Below, piece after piece: positions 31,922-42,423 of a stretch of DNA of 64,000 bases. Both the position numbers and the translations under genes were made by a program. The DNA comes from Metridium senile (taxonomy: Eukaryota > Cnidaria > Anthozoa > Actiniaria > Metridiidae). The stretch lies in the NCBI GenBank assembly GCA_949775045.1, contig OX459104.1, positions 9,409,655-9,473,654 on the forward strand, written 5' to 3'. Position 1 is the first letter of the stretch. Every line of letters starts with the position of its first letter. Under the pieces are notes generated by a model that had not been told where the DNA came from, did no database searches, and was given only the letters and a program-made list of their open reading frames with translations.

Positions 31922-32572
31922 TAAAGTTGTTGTTCTGGTTTGATGGTATTATTGTTATCAACATCTAATCGAAATGGTTAAACTAGCTATTGTATACAAC
32001 TTTTAGAGTTACCCTAGCTAGGCTAAGCTTATATATTAATTAGTCAACACTGATTACATGTATTGTTTTTTGCAGTTCTTATTTCTTAATTATCCTTATT
32101 CTTATTCTTAATTCCTTATTACTAGTTCCTTTTTTTCAAAATCACTTATCCTAGTTGCCTCCTACCTATCATAAGTATAAAATATTGTTATAATTATCAT
32201 TATCATTTCCATTAACAATCTATATGTAATCTTCATTATCATAATCATTAGCATCAGCATAAGCATTTTTATGATCAACATCAGCATTAAGAATCTAGTT
32301 ATAATTAACATCGATCATTATCAACATCATCATCGACATCATCATCATTTTCATCATTGTTATCATGAACATCACTATCAACAATTATTATTATAATTAA
32401 ACACTTTATTCTCGCTTCTGATTGGCTGAGAGCGCCAATCCCTGATATTGTCTGAACTCGAAATGATAAATAGCTGTAGCTGTAGCTTTTACCTACCGAT
32501 AATAGATATATCTTGTCAAGCTCATTTAAGGTCAGAATTGAAATTGGAATACGTTTCCAAGTTTTCGAAAGC

Positions 32573-32700
32573 AGAATCAAGAGCCGTTCCACGTAGCTTC
32601 GAGTATTTTCAGAAATGGTCAGAAACAGCCCCACCTGAAACTTTGCCTTTTAAAAGGTAGTCATGAGCAATTAATCATTGGGCATTATTAGGTCGTTTCA
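32573..32700 (+). repeat. Dispersed repeat, uninterrupted copy
   Basis: Matches the reverse complement of 38985-39190 (AAGAGCCGTTC, CGAGTATTTTCAG, GAAACTTTGCC, TAGTCATGAGCAA, GGGCATTATTAGGT). It lacks the roughly 85-bp stretch found in that copy and so represents the empty site. Confidence 0.7.
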
Positions 32701-32715
32701 TTTTTAACAATATAA

Positions 32716-33258
32716 ATTAGTAATACATTCTCACTGGCCATTGTCCCTCGGTCGATGATTAAGTTTTGGGAACAATAGGACTCCATTGTTCTAGGCTAAA
32801 CAATGGAAATAGATCCGGAGGGACAAAGTGCCGTGGTAATATAAGTAGGAAAAAGTGGGCGGGAGGGTGGGGGAAAAATGCTCGAGTAGTCTTTCTTTCT
32901 AAACACCACAAGATTATTCCCCGAGGCAATATAAGTACGAAAAAGTGGGCGGGAGGGTGGGGGAAAAACACTCGAGTAGACTTTCTTTCTCAACACCACA
33001 GGATTATTCCCGGCCCGTAACATCCATCTGCCCCTTTCATCCTACTATCCGGTTTGATGTTGTTTGTCTCGCTAGTTTGGGCAACTAAGAATGAGCTAAC
33101 ACCAAATGCATTGTTTATATAGTCTTGCATATCATTAACCATCTCCCTTGGGAGTAGATGATCAGTGAGAATAGTAATACATTCTCACTGGCCATTGTCC
33201 CTCGGTCGATGATTAAGTTTTGGGAACAATAGGACTTTATTGTTCTAGGCTAAACAAA
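32716..33258 (+). repeat. Compound direct-repeat block
   Basis: An 84-bp unit (ATACATTCTCACTGGCCATT and onward) lies at 32719-32802 and again at 33175-33258. Between them are two tandem copies of about 90 bp (32835-32915 and 32922-33010, sharing AAAAGTGGGCGGGAGGGTGG) and a 126-bp segment (33051-33176) identical to part of the exon at 35482-35883. Confidence 0.8.
33051..33176 (-). pseudogene. 126-bp copy of the unassigned exon
   Basis: Identical, by my reading, to 35631-35756 over all 126 bases (42 codons of the minus-strand exon). Both ends are abrupt and carry no splice sites, so this is a fragment rather than a second exon. Confidence 0.8.
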
Positions 33259-33937
33259 TCCGTAGATCCCTCGTTCCGTTCGGGTTTACACTGAATCATG
33301 ACATCCTTTCCTTCCGACCCCCATACCCTATGATAATCTCCTAAGGATATCTGATAATCATCCTACTTGAATCCCATCTTCTGATCATATTCCATCCCAT
33401 AACTAAGACTCCCAGACCTCTTGTCCCAAAACTCAAAACTCTTCTTAAATGTTTGTCATACTGCAAAACACGTTTCAAATGTTGCAAAATCAAATATTCC
33501 AATAACTTCCTTTACCAGAAGAAACTTGTATTTAAAATAATACTTCTCCCCGAAACTCAGAATAAAACCACAGGAAGGCCGCGACCCAGAGGGTAACAAA
33601 AACGAAATACTATAGGCATAACAAAAAAACAAAAAAAGACATGAAATAAGTGTAAAATAAAACAAAGGGCTCCCCCTGACCAAACCGGACCAGGAACCCG
33701 CCCGAAGGCCGGTTATAGGGTGTTTGTTTAGATTTACCCTTCTGGTCGCGGCCGAACAAGTGGAGAAAAATAACGCAAAATAAAACAAATAGAAAAAATA
33801 AGAAATAAGCAGGTTATACGTAACGCTCCCCAAGGTATAGAGTGGTGTCTGTGACAAAATCAATTATCTTAGCCGGCCTGTAACTACTAGTTTACCTAGA
33901 CAAATATGATGTAGTACAACCCTTATAGCTACTGTGC
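33259..33937. other. Spacer with a short inverted repeat
   Basis: GGCCGCGACCCAGAGGGTAA (33577) pairs imperfectly with TTACCCTTCTGGTCGCGGCC (33735). The minus-strand open frame at 33456-33863 (135 codons) has no domain I recognise and may be chance. Confidence 0.4.
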
Positions 33938-34160
33938 CGACATACGGCTATCCAGCCGACACACGGCTACCTACGCCACACCATTGTATAATTGTTACAG
34001 CCAAACTTGCCGACACACGGCTATCCAGCCGACACACGGCTACCTACGCCACACCCTTGTATAATTTTGACCGCCAAAAATTGCCGAAACACGGCTATAG
34101 TAGTTTTACCACTTCTCGGTGTGAATTTCCTTAAGCCAAACTTGCCGACACACGGCTGTT
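33938..34160 (+). repeat. 73-bp tandem repeat, degenerate
   Basis: GGCTATCCAGCCGACACACG occurs at 33946 and 34019 (73-bp period), with weaker copies to about 34160. The GCCGACACACGGCT word resembles the 23-bp minisatellite unit that follows and may be its ancestor. Confidence 0.75.
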
Positions 34161-34187
34161 TACGCAGACTATGATATAATTTTATAT

Positions 34188-34670
34188 GCCAACACATGAC
34201 TGCTCTTATTGCCAACACATGACTGCTCTTATTGCCAACACATGACTGCTCTTATTGCCAACACATGACTGCTCTTGTTGCCAACACATGACTGCTCTTA
34301 TTGCCAACACATGACTGCTCTTATTGCCAACACATGACTGCTCTTATTGCCAACACATGACTGCTCGTATTGCCAACACATGACTGCTCTTATTGCCAAC
34401 ACATGACTGCTCTTATTGCCAACACATGACTGCTCTTATTGCCAACACATGACTGCTCTTATTGCCAACACATGACTGCTCTTATTGCCAACACATGACT
34501 GCTCTTATTGCCAACACATGACTGCTCTTATTGCCAACACATGACTGCTCTTATTGCCAACACATGACTGCTCTTATTGCCAACACATGACTGCTCTTAT
34601 CGCCAACACATGACTGCTCCCATCGCCAACACATGACCGCTCTTATTGCCAACACATGACTGCTCTTATT
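34188..34670 (+). repeat. Minisatellite, 21 x 23 bp
   Basis: Unit GCCAACACATGACTGCTCTT plus ATT. The array is exactly 483 bp, and all but about four units are identical (variants: TTGTT, TCGTA, CCCAT and ACCGC). Read on the minus strand it stays open in one frame, but no gene model uses it. Confidence 0.97.
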
Positions 34671-35481
34671 GGAAATGCACGTGAAAGCTATAACACAATA
34701 ATAGAATAACAAAGTTAGGTGCTGTAAAACTAAAGGCATAGACGCTCTGTAAAATATTACAAATTAATAACATCCGCATTGAGAACCCGAAAAAGGATAG
34801 AAATGCCGACAATTAAAAATAAACTTAGCATAAGGGCGCAAAATAAAACCAGCGCGAACAAAAACGGTGACACACAGACCGATGAACTCCACACGCATAA
34901 AAAATGCCGACCACGTGCCATCACACTGACAGTGAGGACGTGAAAATAAGACATGCATGTATGACAACGGTGCGACTACAAACACAAACGACGGACAATA
35001 ACGGCTACGAACAGACAAGTAATTGCACACGCATAAAACCAAAGCATGGGATGCCGACCATGAACCTAATACAAACAGCGAGAACCAAGTACGAAAAGAC
35101 ATGAATATATAACATGAAAATTGGCAAATACGGCCAACCTATACAATTATACTAACAAAATAGAAGTAAAATGAAAACGAGACTATTAGTAACACACTGT
35201 GCGGACAACAAACACAAGCGACGAACAACTACACCGGTGAACTCACGCCTATAAGACAAGCGATACGAACAGCGGACTAAGTACGATAAGACATATCATG
35301 ACTAGGTTACACACGGTACGACAACAAACACAAACGATGAACATTTAAATACAACGGTAAACACGCCTAAGACACAATTACACGCGAGCGACTACACAAA
35401 TTCTGGCCGAAAGCCGAAAACTGAATAATATAGAATAGCATACATTCGCGGCTACATAAGACACGTGTGCTAGTAACTAAC
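34671..35481. other. Degenerate low-complexity region
   Basis: Loose repeats of ACAAACACAAACGACG-type words and GCATAAAA...ATGCCGACCA with a period near 135-140 bp. The open frames are by-products. No gene is called. Confidence 0.5.
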
Positions 35482-35883
35482 CCAAGATATTCCACGTAAA
35501 ATTAACATTCGCTTCCACTAAAAGTGAGTCGACGGTACACTTAACTCCAAGCACACTAAAACTCATACATGGCCAGTCTGCGCCTAGTCGTGGATATAGC
35601 ATTTTTCCAACCGCCGGAGTACGAATCCAAGGTTTGATGTTGTTTGTCTCGCTAGTTTGGGCAACTAAGAATGAGCTAACACCAAATGCATTGTTTATAT
35701 AGTCTTGCATATCATTAACCATCTCCCTTGGGAGTAGATGATCAGTGAGAATAGTACAAAATAGCGTCAATGTGCAAATTTGGAAAACTGCGCCCTCTGT
35801 TTCACACTTGATCAGATACTTGTGGCCTCCTTTATCTTGCACGAAAACAACATCCACGCAAGGGTTATATGGAGCAGTTGCAA
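35482..35883 (-). CDS. Unassigned 402-nt internal exon, phase 1-1
   Basis: On the minus strand, a TTTGACTTCAG acceptor precedes 402 open bases that end at a GTTAGT donor, with phase 1 on both sides. The 134 residues start VATAPYNPCVDVVFVQDKGG and include six cysteines, DMQDYINNAFGVSSFLVAQT and CTVDSLLVEANVNFTWNILG. I do not recognise the family. The symmetrical phase suggests an extracellular-domain exon. No neighbouring exons could be found, so it may be a stranded or decaying exon. An in-frame 126-bp part is duplicated at 33051. Confidence 0.5.
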
Positions 35884-35917
35884 CTGAAGTCAAATTATAG
35901 GTTCAATGAGGGTCCTG

Positions 35918-35967
35918 AAAAGGGGGGGGGGGGGGGGGGAGGGGGGGGGAGGGGGGGGGGGGGGGGT
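35918..35967 (+). repeat. Poly-G tract
   Basis: About 50 bases almost entirely G with three A interruptions, immediately upstream (in minus-strand terms) of the unassigned exon. Confidence 0.95.
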
Positions 35968-37289
35968 CCGAACTCAATTTCCGAGTTTATATTTGGACCA
36001 AATGCTAGTCGAAAATCACATATTCAGTGTTGCTTATATTGTTAATCCCATTGCTGTTTGTTGTTCTATTGTTGTTTTAATTGTAAATCCCAGTCCCAAT
36101 GCATCCAATCCTATTTTCCCATTATAAAATAAGGCCAATCCCAGCTCCCATTTTACACCTTCTGGACCCTCTTGACTTGATCAATATTTTGTGTAGAGCA
36201 GGTTGATTATATCTTGTGTATATATATTTTTCATTTAAGTGACTATTAAATATATTTTTTGTACAGTTGTTTTTGAGTGAAGTTTTGAGTAGTTTTGAGT
36301 AGAATTGTGCACACGCCACAGAAATGAATTAGGAATTGGATGGAGAGGTAGACGAAAACAAATTCAGATTTCAGAGAGTTACAATGCAAGTCTCATTTAC
36401 ATGAAATCAGTTCGGTATCAGTTATGCAAAATCTGGAAGTTTTTACTAGAAATGTCCGTAGACTATACACAAACACAAGTAAACATTTAAATTACTTATA
36501 AAACTTCAATTAAAAATAGTCGTTGATATACATCGAATATTCAGGTAAGACTCACGATGTCAAATGAAAACTACAACACATAGAAAATGCAACTGCTTAC
36601 ATTAACCACCTTTTCATAGTAATTGTCCCTTAATATTAAAGATTTCAAAGGCTAGCTTTCCATGTTTATTAAATTGAAATTGAATTGTAAAACAAAACTA
36701 GACCCTGTTGGCAGGGTTAACTGGGATACCTGGATGGTAGTGGATCCTTGGGAGCCAGGGTCTTGTTAGGTTGCCGTTGGATTAGTGACTATGCTGAAAG
36801 CGTGGATCAAGTCCCGCCAAGGGCGTGTGGTATTTTTCTCTCTTATACAGACAATGTTATTAATGTTGTCCACCAAAAAATCATTTAGACCAAAAGAAAT
36901 GTCATGTCAGACCTTATCTACTCGCCCTAAATACTCGATACCAGAAATTATTGTATAAGTAGAGTTCATAATTATTATTCTCTGTTCACTGTTACTCGCT
37001 ATAGAGTTTGAAACCAGAATTTATATCGTTTAAAACAAATATACAAATCATCAGATAATAATTCTTTTGGTCTTTAAGTCTTTTTTCACAGGACAACTTT
37101 TTTGACAATGACTATATGTTTATTTTGTTGTTTTCAGTAGTTTTCAGTAGTTTTTTATATATCATTAAAAGTCAACTCTTAAATTGTGTTTTGATAAAAT
37201 ATTATTGCCATGTGTGTTTTATTTGATTGATGACCAGTGCATAAAATCCTAGTTCTCAGTTCACAAAAAGAAAAAATGTGTGTGATTTT
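35968..37289. other. Intergenic spacer
   Basis: No gene is supported. At 36765-36830 there is a tRNA-like arrangement (TTGGATTAGTG, then GGATCAAGTCCC about 30 bases later) that could be a decayed SINE promoter. Confidence 0.35.
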
Positions 37290-38290
37290 TGGGCTTGTTT
37301 GAATCTGCTCGATATTTCTATGTACCGGGATGCCTGTGTTACAAAATGTTGACATTTCATCCCGTTCCCTCCCCCCAAGAGCCCAAAGGCTTACTAGATT
37401 TGAGTATGCGATATAGAGTTCTAAAACTGCCTCAGAGGGACTTTTATGAAGTTGTTCTTGAGAATTGAACGTCAGAACAAGAAAGATAGATAGTTACTAA
37501 AGCAATATGTGTAATTTTTGAGGCGATTTGGGCTGTTGAGAGTGGTTTTCAGACAGGCCGATTTGAATGTTTATATCGATCGGCGTGTTGCCCTCGTGTT
37601 GACAATGTTCGCTTTGTAGGTTTCGTGAAGGAATTCACGTTCTCCGACATTGTGGAGAACAAAAATAGCACATTAATCAATATAAACTCAAGATTTCTGT
37701 TTGGAAGTGCTAGATAATATGCCGTAGCGAATGCAATTCTGCTGGCACATCGGCTTCTGTTTTGTGCTAGAAATGACGACATTGCTAACGGCGGATCCTT
37801 CCGGCCAAGATATCCTCGTCTTTATAAAGAGGAAAATAGCTAGGTATATTTCGGGTGTCAACCCTGTAGTACAGCAACTAATAATAATGAATGTCTTGGC
37901 GATCATCAGTCTAATATAGCCATTAGTTTATGCGGGATCAGAGTAATTAAAACGAGTAAACACGAGTCGATATTCGATCGAACAATCATATCACAATGAC
38001 TCGACTTCACGTGAATTTTCTGTCAAAATAGTGACAACGCCAATCACCGTCAATCACATCACAAATAAAAACAAGACACAGACCTGATATATGATTGGAC
38101 GATATCAGGGTTGTCATGGTATCGACGAAATCAATGGGACAATATGTCATGGCGTCGAGGCTATTGCGAGGCCGCAATTACCCTCTGGGTAATATTGCGC
38201 AATTTGTTCATTTTGTCGAGCAGGAGAAAAAAAACAAAAAAAACAAAGGCATTTTAAGACTGTGATACCACAGGTATCCCAGTAAAAATC
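37290..38290. mobile_element. Unclassified element, copy B (inverted)
   Basis: Reverse-complement homologue of about 14294-15240, including ACCGGGATGCCTGTGTTACA, GTTTGGAAGTGCTAGATAAT and the region around GGCCAAGATATCCTC. It ends near 38290 with CCACAGGTATCCCAGTAA, comparable to the left end of copy A. The shared coding-like stretch is broken in both copies. Confidence 0.6.
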
Positions 38291-38984
38291 ATAATTGGCA
38301 AAATTGTTTTTCGACAAACTAACAAATCCCGTGGGAGTGGAGGTGAGTAAGCGAGTGACTTCGCTGTGAAATACAAAATTGCGTATATGTTAAAATATTG
38401 TTTACATTCAAATTTTCTGGAAAAATTACCTTTTCATCGATGCTTTTGCGTTTTATTACATTGTAATATTACTTCTGAACCAGTTAAATGTATGTTCTAT
38501 ATTTTAAAACCAATCTGATGTTGATGTATATAATGTCCATCGATTTTGTTAATTCTAAATTTACTTGCATTTTACGATAATATTTTTTAGCCAAAATGCA
38601 ATGTGGCCAGAAATGTTTTTCATTGGAGTTCAAGTACTACTATTCCTCTTCATTTTGTTATAAATAGTTATTAGGAAATCATAATTTTTGTATGAAAAAA
38701 ACCCAATTATGATAAGTACCAAAATTACATTTCTCACGACAACCTCGAAAATGCTCTTCCTTCAAATATCCATAAAAAACAAAATGCTATTCAAAATAAA
38801 CCATATTGTTCAAAAGCTATAATGGTGTTCTATAAACCGTATAAAAAATAATAAAAAATATGCAGAAGAAAAGCCCCACAAGATCTACAAACTTTACACA
38901 TGTTCGCAATTTCAAACGGCAAAGTTTGGCCGAAAATAGGTCAAACTTTGAACGGATGTCATGTGACCGCTTTAAAATGAAATT
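38291..38984. other. Intergenic spacer
   Basis: AT-rich. I see no supported feature. Confidence 0.5.
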
Positions 38985-39190
38985 ACCTAATAATGCCCAT
39001 ATGATTACTTGCTCATGACTAGTAAGTAAGTAAGTAAACTTTATTTAGGCAGGGTAGCCCATTCAGCAATTAGGCTTGTATCCAGAGGGGCCTAGCTTTC
39101 ACCAGGCAAAGTTTCCGGTGGGGTTGTATCTGACTATTCACTGAAAATACTCGACGCTTACGTAGAACGGCTCTTAATTAAATCTTAACT
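38985..39190 (-). repeat. Dispersed repeat interrupted by a retrotransposon tail
   Basis: Reverse-complement homologue of 32573-32700. The segment about 39022-39105 is extra. Read on the minus strand, it ends CCTAAATAAAGTTTACTTAC and repeats TTAC, as do the 3' ends of CR1/L2-type non-LTR retrotransposons. Confidence 0.7.
39022..39105 (-). mobile_element. Non-LTR retrotransposon 3' tail (5'-truncated)
   Basis: About 84 bp, minus strand, reading GGGCTACCCTGCCTAAATAA followed by AGTTTACTTACTTACTTAC. The AATAAA-like core and (TTAC)n tail suggest a severely 5'-truncated CR1/L2-like insertion. A CTAG or TAG duplication flanks it, and the empty site survives at 32573-32700. Confidence 0.65.
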
Positions 39191-39349
39191 CTAAACTTAC
39201 AAATAAATGCATAATCATATAATAATAATATAGTACTATTACATAATAATAATTAACAATTACTGAATTTGATTTTGCATGATACGGCTTCGGCAGATAA
39301 CACGGCCTTTATCTGGACAATTTACGATATCATGCGCTCAACCTCCAAT

Positions 39350-39549
39350 CAACCTCCAATCCCATCATTATTATTATCAACATTTTCATTATCATCCTCA
39401 TCGTTATCATCGTTATTTTCAACATCATTGTTATCATCATCATTATCATCGTATAATTTTCATCATTATTATCCTCAATTATTATTATCATTATCAGAAT
39501 CATTATCGTCATTATCATCATCATCATTAACATCATCAGTTAACAATAT

Positions 39550-39582
<33 letters not shown>

Positions 39583-39620
39583 TAACAATCCAATAATTAT
39601 CATCATCATCATCATGATCA
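39350..39620. repeat. (ATCATC/ATTATC)n simple repeat
   Basis: Imperfect trinucleotide/hexanucleotide repeats. The open frames across it are low-complexity artefacts. Confidence 0.95.
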
Positions 39621-39860
39621 TTATCGTCATCACCCTCATCATTATTCACTATTAATATTTTGGTAATTATTAATTGATATATTTTTTTTTCACCTGCATA
39701 TTAACATTACTTATGCTCTGGTTGAGTGATTAAAAAACTAAACGTTCTTAAATGAAATCGAATGAACAATTTTGATTTTTTCTTTTGAATTTAGTACTTC
39801 TAGTGTTATTAGTTCTTCTCCTTCAGGGGCTAATTATCATTATGGCGTTGAAAATCCGAA

Positions 39861-41465
39861 TTAACTAATTTTTCTTGCCTTTCTTTTCGTTTGCTGGGGA
39901 GTTTGTGGCGCTTTTCTTTTCTTTTGCTGGGCAGTTTGTGGTGCTTTTCTTTTCGTTTGCTGGGCAGTTTGTGGTGCTTTTCTTTTCGTTTGCTGGGCAG
40001 TTTGTGGTGCTTTTCTTTTCGTTTGCTTGGTTGTTTTTGGCACTTTTCTTTTCTTCTTAGCTGCGTACTCTTTCATCACTATTGTGTACATCTCAGTGAA
40101 GCGAAAATCTGAATCAGGCGTAAACTCACCAATCCTGCTACAGCTTTTTATGTAATCAAAGTACGGCCAGTGCGTATGGTCATTGGTGCCGTAGGCATAA
40201 CACTGAACGGTAGCACAGAAGTCATCGGTATCGTTCTGCAAGCGATGCGTCTGGTACCATCTTGGTGAGAGCCAAGTAACATCTCCTTTTTTCACATCCA
40301 ATTTTCCCAATTCCTTTAGACCTTCACTGGGAGCGTCATCTTGGCATTTGCAACAGTTTTGAATTTCATCTTCTGTCATCTTGTTGTAATTGTGGACGGT
40401 TAGTCCACCATGCAGCACGCGGATAACAGCGTATGCGTTACCATGGTTATGGACAGGACTGCCATGGGATTTCGGCCAGAGTTCAAGGACGTATGGCACT
40501 CCAGGGCAAGCACCGTATTCTTTTCCCAGTGTGATGCGAAGGTATGTAAGATTCAAGCTGCCAAACTCGCCTTTTTTCGCCTTGAGTCTCTTATTCAAAG
40601 CACATCCTTCTGTTTCGATACTGTAGCGGATTGCATCTGTTAGAGAGAACGTGTATTTTTTGACATTGTCAGGCACATAGTCAAGGTCAACGTTAATGGC
40701 AGTAACGTTGGCATAAAGAGCCTGACACGCTGGGGGAAGACTGCTGGAATAGATGAATCTACCGCTGTCCAAATCAAAAAGATTAGCTTTTGAGCTATCC
40801 TTTACCAACGGTTTGACGTCACTAACCAAAGGCTCTGGATCGAAGTCTACCTCAGGCTCTACATCAGCCAGGTTCGCGTGGTATGCTGCGTCGGTCTGAT
40901 CACTACCTTGAATATTGTCATATAGCTCTACCTTTCTTTTGACTGAAGGAGCAAAAATAGCTAGATGCTCGCTTTCATCTGTTTTCTTGAATTGATATTG
41001 TAAGATGGTCGTCTTTTCCATGCAGTATCCCTTGCCATACTTGACAACCATTCGGTCACTGTCATAGCTCAACCAATATGTACATATATTACGAGGTTCA
41101 AGGCCTACGTCACCTCCAAAATATTTGTCGTGTGTGGTTTCGTCTAGTTGTTTTTCTTTCTCGTTCTTCTTTTTGTAATGAAAAGACACGCTTTCTTCTT
41201 GAACATGAAGACCTATCCACGATTCTCCTGCCATATCATCATTCGTTGGGCGCACCACCAGAAAGAATGGTGACTCCTGATGAAAATTAAAGAGCAAGAT
41301 GCCTTTACCAATTACTGGGAACTCCTTACACCATCTAGGTTTTCTATCATTGTCAGAAAATGCATCTATGAGGGCTTGGTGGGCTTCAGCTGTAGGATAC
41401 ATTCTAATCTCCAAGGAATCAGACTTGCTATCGGAGGCGTATTTTTGGTGCTGCAACAAGAACAT
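39861..41465 (-). CDS. Cysteine-dioxygenase-like cupin protein with basic repeat tail
   Basis: The protein has 534 residues from the ATG at 41465. The frame stays open upstream to about 41558 without another ATG. A good acceptor (TTCTTGTTGCAG, exon from 41450) means an upstream exon could instead supply the start. Residues about 270-440 match cysteine dioxygenase type I: YLRITL (substrate Arg310), HGSPVHNHGNAYAVIRVLHG (metal ligands His339 and His341), WYQTHRLQN (third ligand His407) and QCYAYG (Tyr423). The Cys that in animal CDO forms the Cys-Tyr cofactor (Cys93 in rat) is Ala here. The N-terminal 250 residues (e.g. CTYWLSYDSDRMVVKYGKGY) are outside CDO, and I cannot name them with confidence. 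The C-terminus has five 11-residue KRKAPQTAQQT-type repeats. Expected activity is thiol dioxygenation or a related cupin reaction, perhaps nuclear given the basic tail. Confidence 0.78.
   Translation of the reverse strand: MFLLQHQKYASDSKSDSLEIRMYPTAEAHQALIDAFSDNDRKPRWCKEFPVIGKGILLFNFHQESPFFLVVRPTNDDMAGESWIGLHVQEESVSFHYKKKNEKEKQLDETTHDKYFGGDVGLEPRNICTYWLSYDSDRMVVKYGKGYCMEKTTILQYQFKKTDESEHLAIFAPSVKRKVELYDNIQGSDQTDAAYHANLADVEPEVDFDPEPLVSDVKPLVKDSSKANLFDLDSGRFIYSSSLPPACQALYANVTAINVDLDYVPDNVKKYTFSLTDAIRYSIETEGCALNKRLKAKKGEFGSLNLTYLRITLGKEYGACPGVPYVLELWPKSHGSPVHNHGNAYAVIRVLHGGLTVHNYNKMTEDEIQNCCKCQDDAPSEGLKELGKLDVKKGDVTWLSPRWYQTHRLQNDTDDFCATVQCYAYGTNDHTHWPYFDYIKSCSRIGEFTPDSDFRFTEMYTIVMKEYAAKKKRKVPKTTKQTKRKAPQTAQQTKRKAPQTAQQTKRKAPQTAQQKKRKAPQTPQQTKRKARKIS
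39893..40060 (-). repeat. 33-bp coding tandem repeat in the CDO-like gene
   Basis: Five 33-bp units (on the + strand TTTGCTGGGCAGTTTGTGGT and on) encode KRKAPQTAQQT with minor changes (KRKVPKTTKQT, KRKAPQTPQQT). The Lys/Arg spacing could act as a nuclear localisation or nucleic-acid contact. Copy number probably varies between alleles. Confidence 0.92.
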
Positions 41466-41698
41466 AATTCCTACTAAATTTAATTGCAACACGAGTACTG
41501 AGAGACATTGATTGCGTGTATTGATTGCGTGTATTGACTTTTGTAAGTTGGAAATACGCTATTTTCCATACATCGGTTAACTGGTCACAGAAAAAACATT
41601 CAATCGAGGATGCAAGCTAGATAGTTTAATAGGATTATTCTCAATTTAAAATTGCAGCCTCGACTACATGCTTTAAATTTAGACCAGTGAACTGAAGC
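41466..41698. other. Region upstream of the CDO-like gene
   Basis: Contains the putative acceptor and open extension of the CDO-like frame, plus a short TTGATTGCGTGTA duplication (41508-41533). No separate gene. Confidence 0.5.
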
Positions 41699-42393
41699 AT
41701 GGAAAGTTGATAGTGAATAGGGGTGGTTGGGTAAATGCATGTATGGATTGATGGATGGATGGATTGTTGGATTTCGTCACTTTAGCGTGGCTTCACGACT
41801 ACAATTGTGAGACAGCAGTCGCGGCATGCAACACAATCTCAAAGTGCTTTACTTTACATCTATGCGTGTAAGATGTCAAATAACTCATCCCCTACTGTAA
41901 GTCCAGTTCCAAAAATAGACATTTTATCGTTGATTTACGGTAAATTTTGAATAAATGTACTCAATTCAATGAATTGTATATATGAAGCTACATTTTGTAA
42001 ACGGGCTGCAACGACTCAGTTGGACGTCACTGTAAGCAACTCCAACCTAATGCATTATATGTAGCTTAACAACACAACAAACATGTTTTTTGCCTTAAAA
42101 GGCAACAATAAATGATAATAGGCACAATAATTTTTATGATCAAAATTCATTTAGCGGCCAAGGTTGGCAAAGCAATCACGATATTTTAATGGACATTCGT
42201 CTCTACCTTCTTAAACATGTATGTGTCTAGTGTGTCGCAAGGTTGGATGCACTCTGTTGAATGTTTAAGTGTTTACTTCAAATGTATACCTCTTAGTGTA
42301 AAGAAGCTGGCTGGAGGTTGGATTTTATGTTAAATGGCGAATTCAAGGGCGGCGGAGCACATTTCAAAATAAGGGCCTAGAATATCATTTTTT
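41699..42393 (+). repeat. ~700-bp direct duplication, copy 1
   Basis: Collinear with 48325-49029 (GAATAGGGGTGGTTGGGTAA; GTCACTTTAGCGTGGCTTCA; ATTTAGCGGCC; GGCGAATTCAAGGGCGGC) with small indels. It includes a GGAT microsatellite. No coding potential. Confidence 0.88.
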
Positions 42394-42423
42394 TCATATT
42401 GAACTCAGACTAAGGCAAATTAA

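Larger units (their letters stand above)
30323..32400. other. Intergenic spacer
   Basis: No coding region is supported. It contains a small CAGAGCGGG / CCCGCTCTG palindrome at 30437-30475, a hairpin at 31016-31113, a repeat fragment at 31880-31921, and ATC/ATT simple sequence at 32160-32400. Confidence 0.55.

Noticed and set aside
32716..33258. LTR retrotransposon (84-bp direct repeats)
   Set aside because: Repeats are too short, there is no TG...CA border, and no primer-binding site or retroviral coding sequence lies between them.
33456..33863. 135-codon minus-strand frame
   Set aside because: Composition is hydrophobic, low-complexity, crosses a short inverted repeat, and has no recognisable domain or splice context.
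34188..34670. CRISPR array
   Set aside because: The 23-bp units are contiguous with no unique spacers, and the surroundings are animal DNA. It is a minisatellite.
36765..36830. tRNA gene or tRNA-derived SINE
   Set aside because: A- and B-box-like words are present at a plausible spacing, but no cloverleaf or acceptor stem pairs convincingly.
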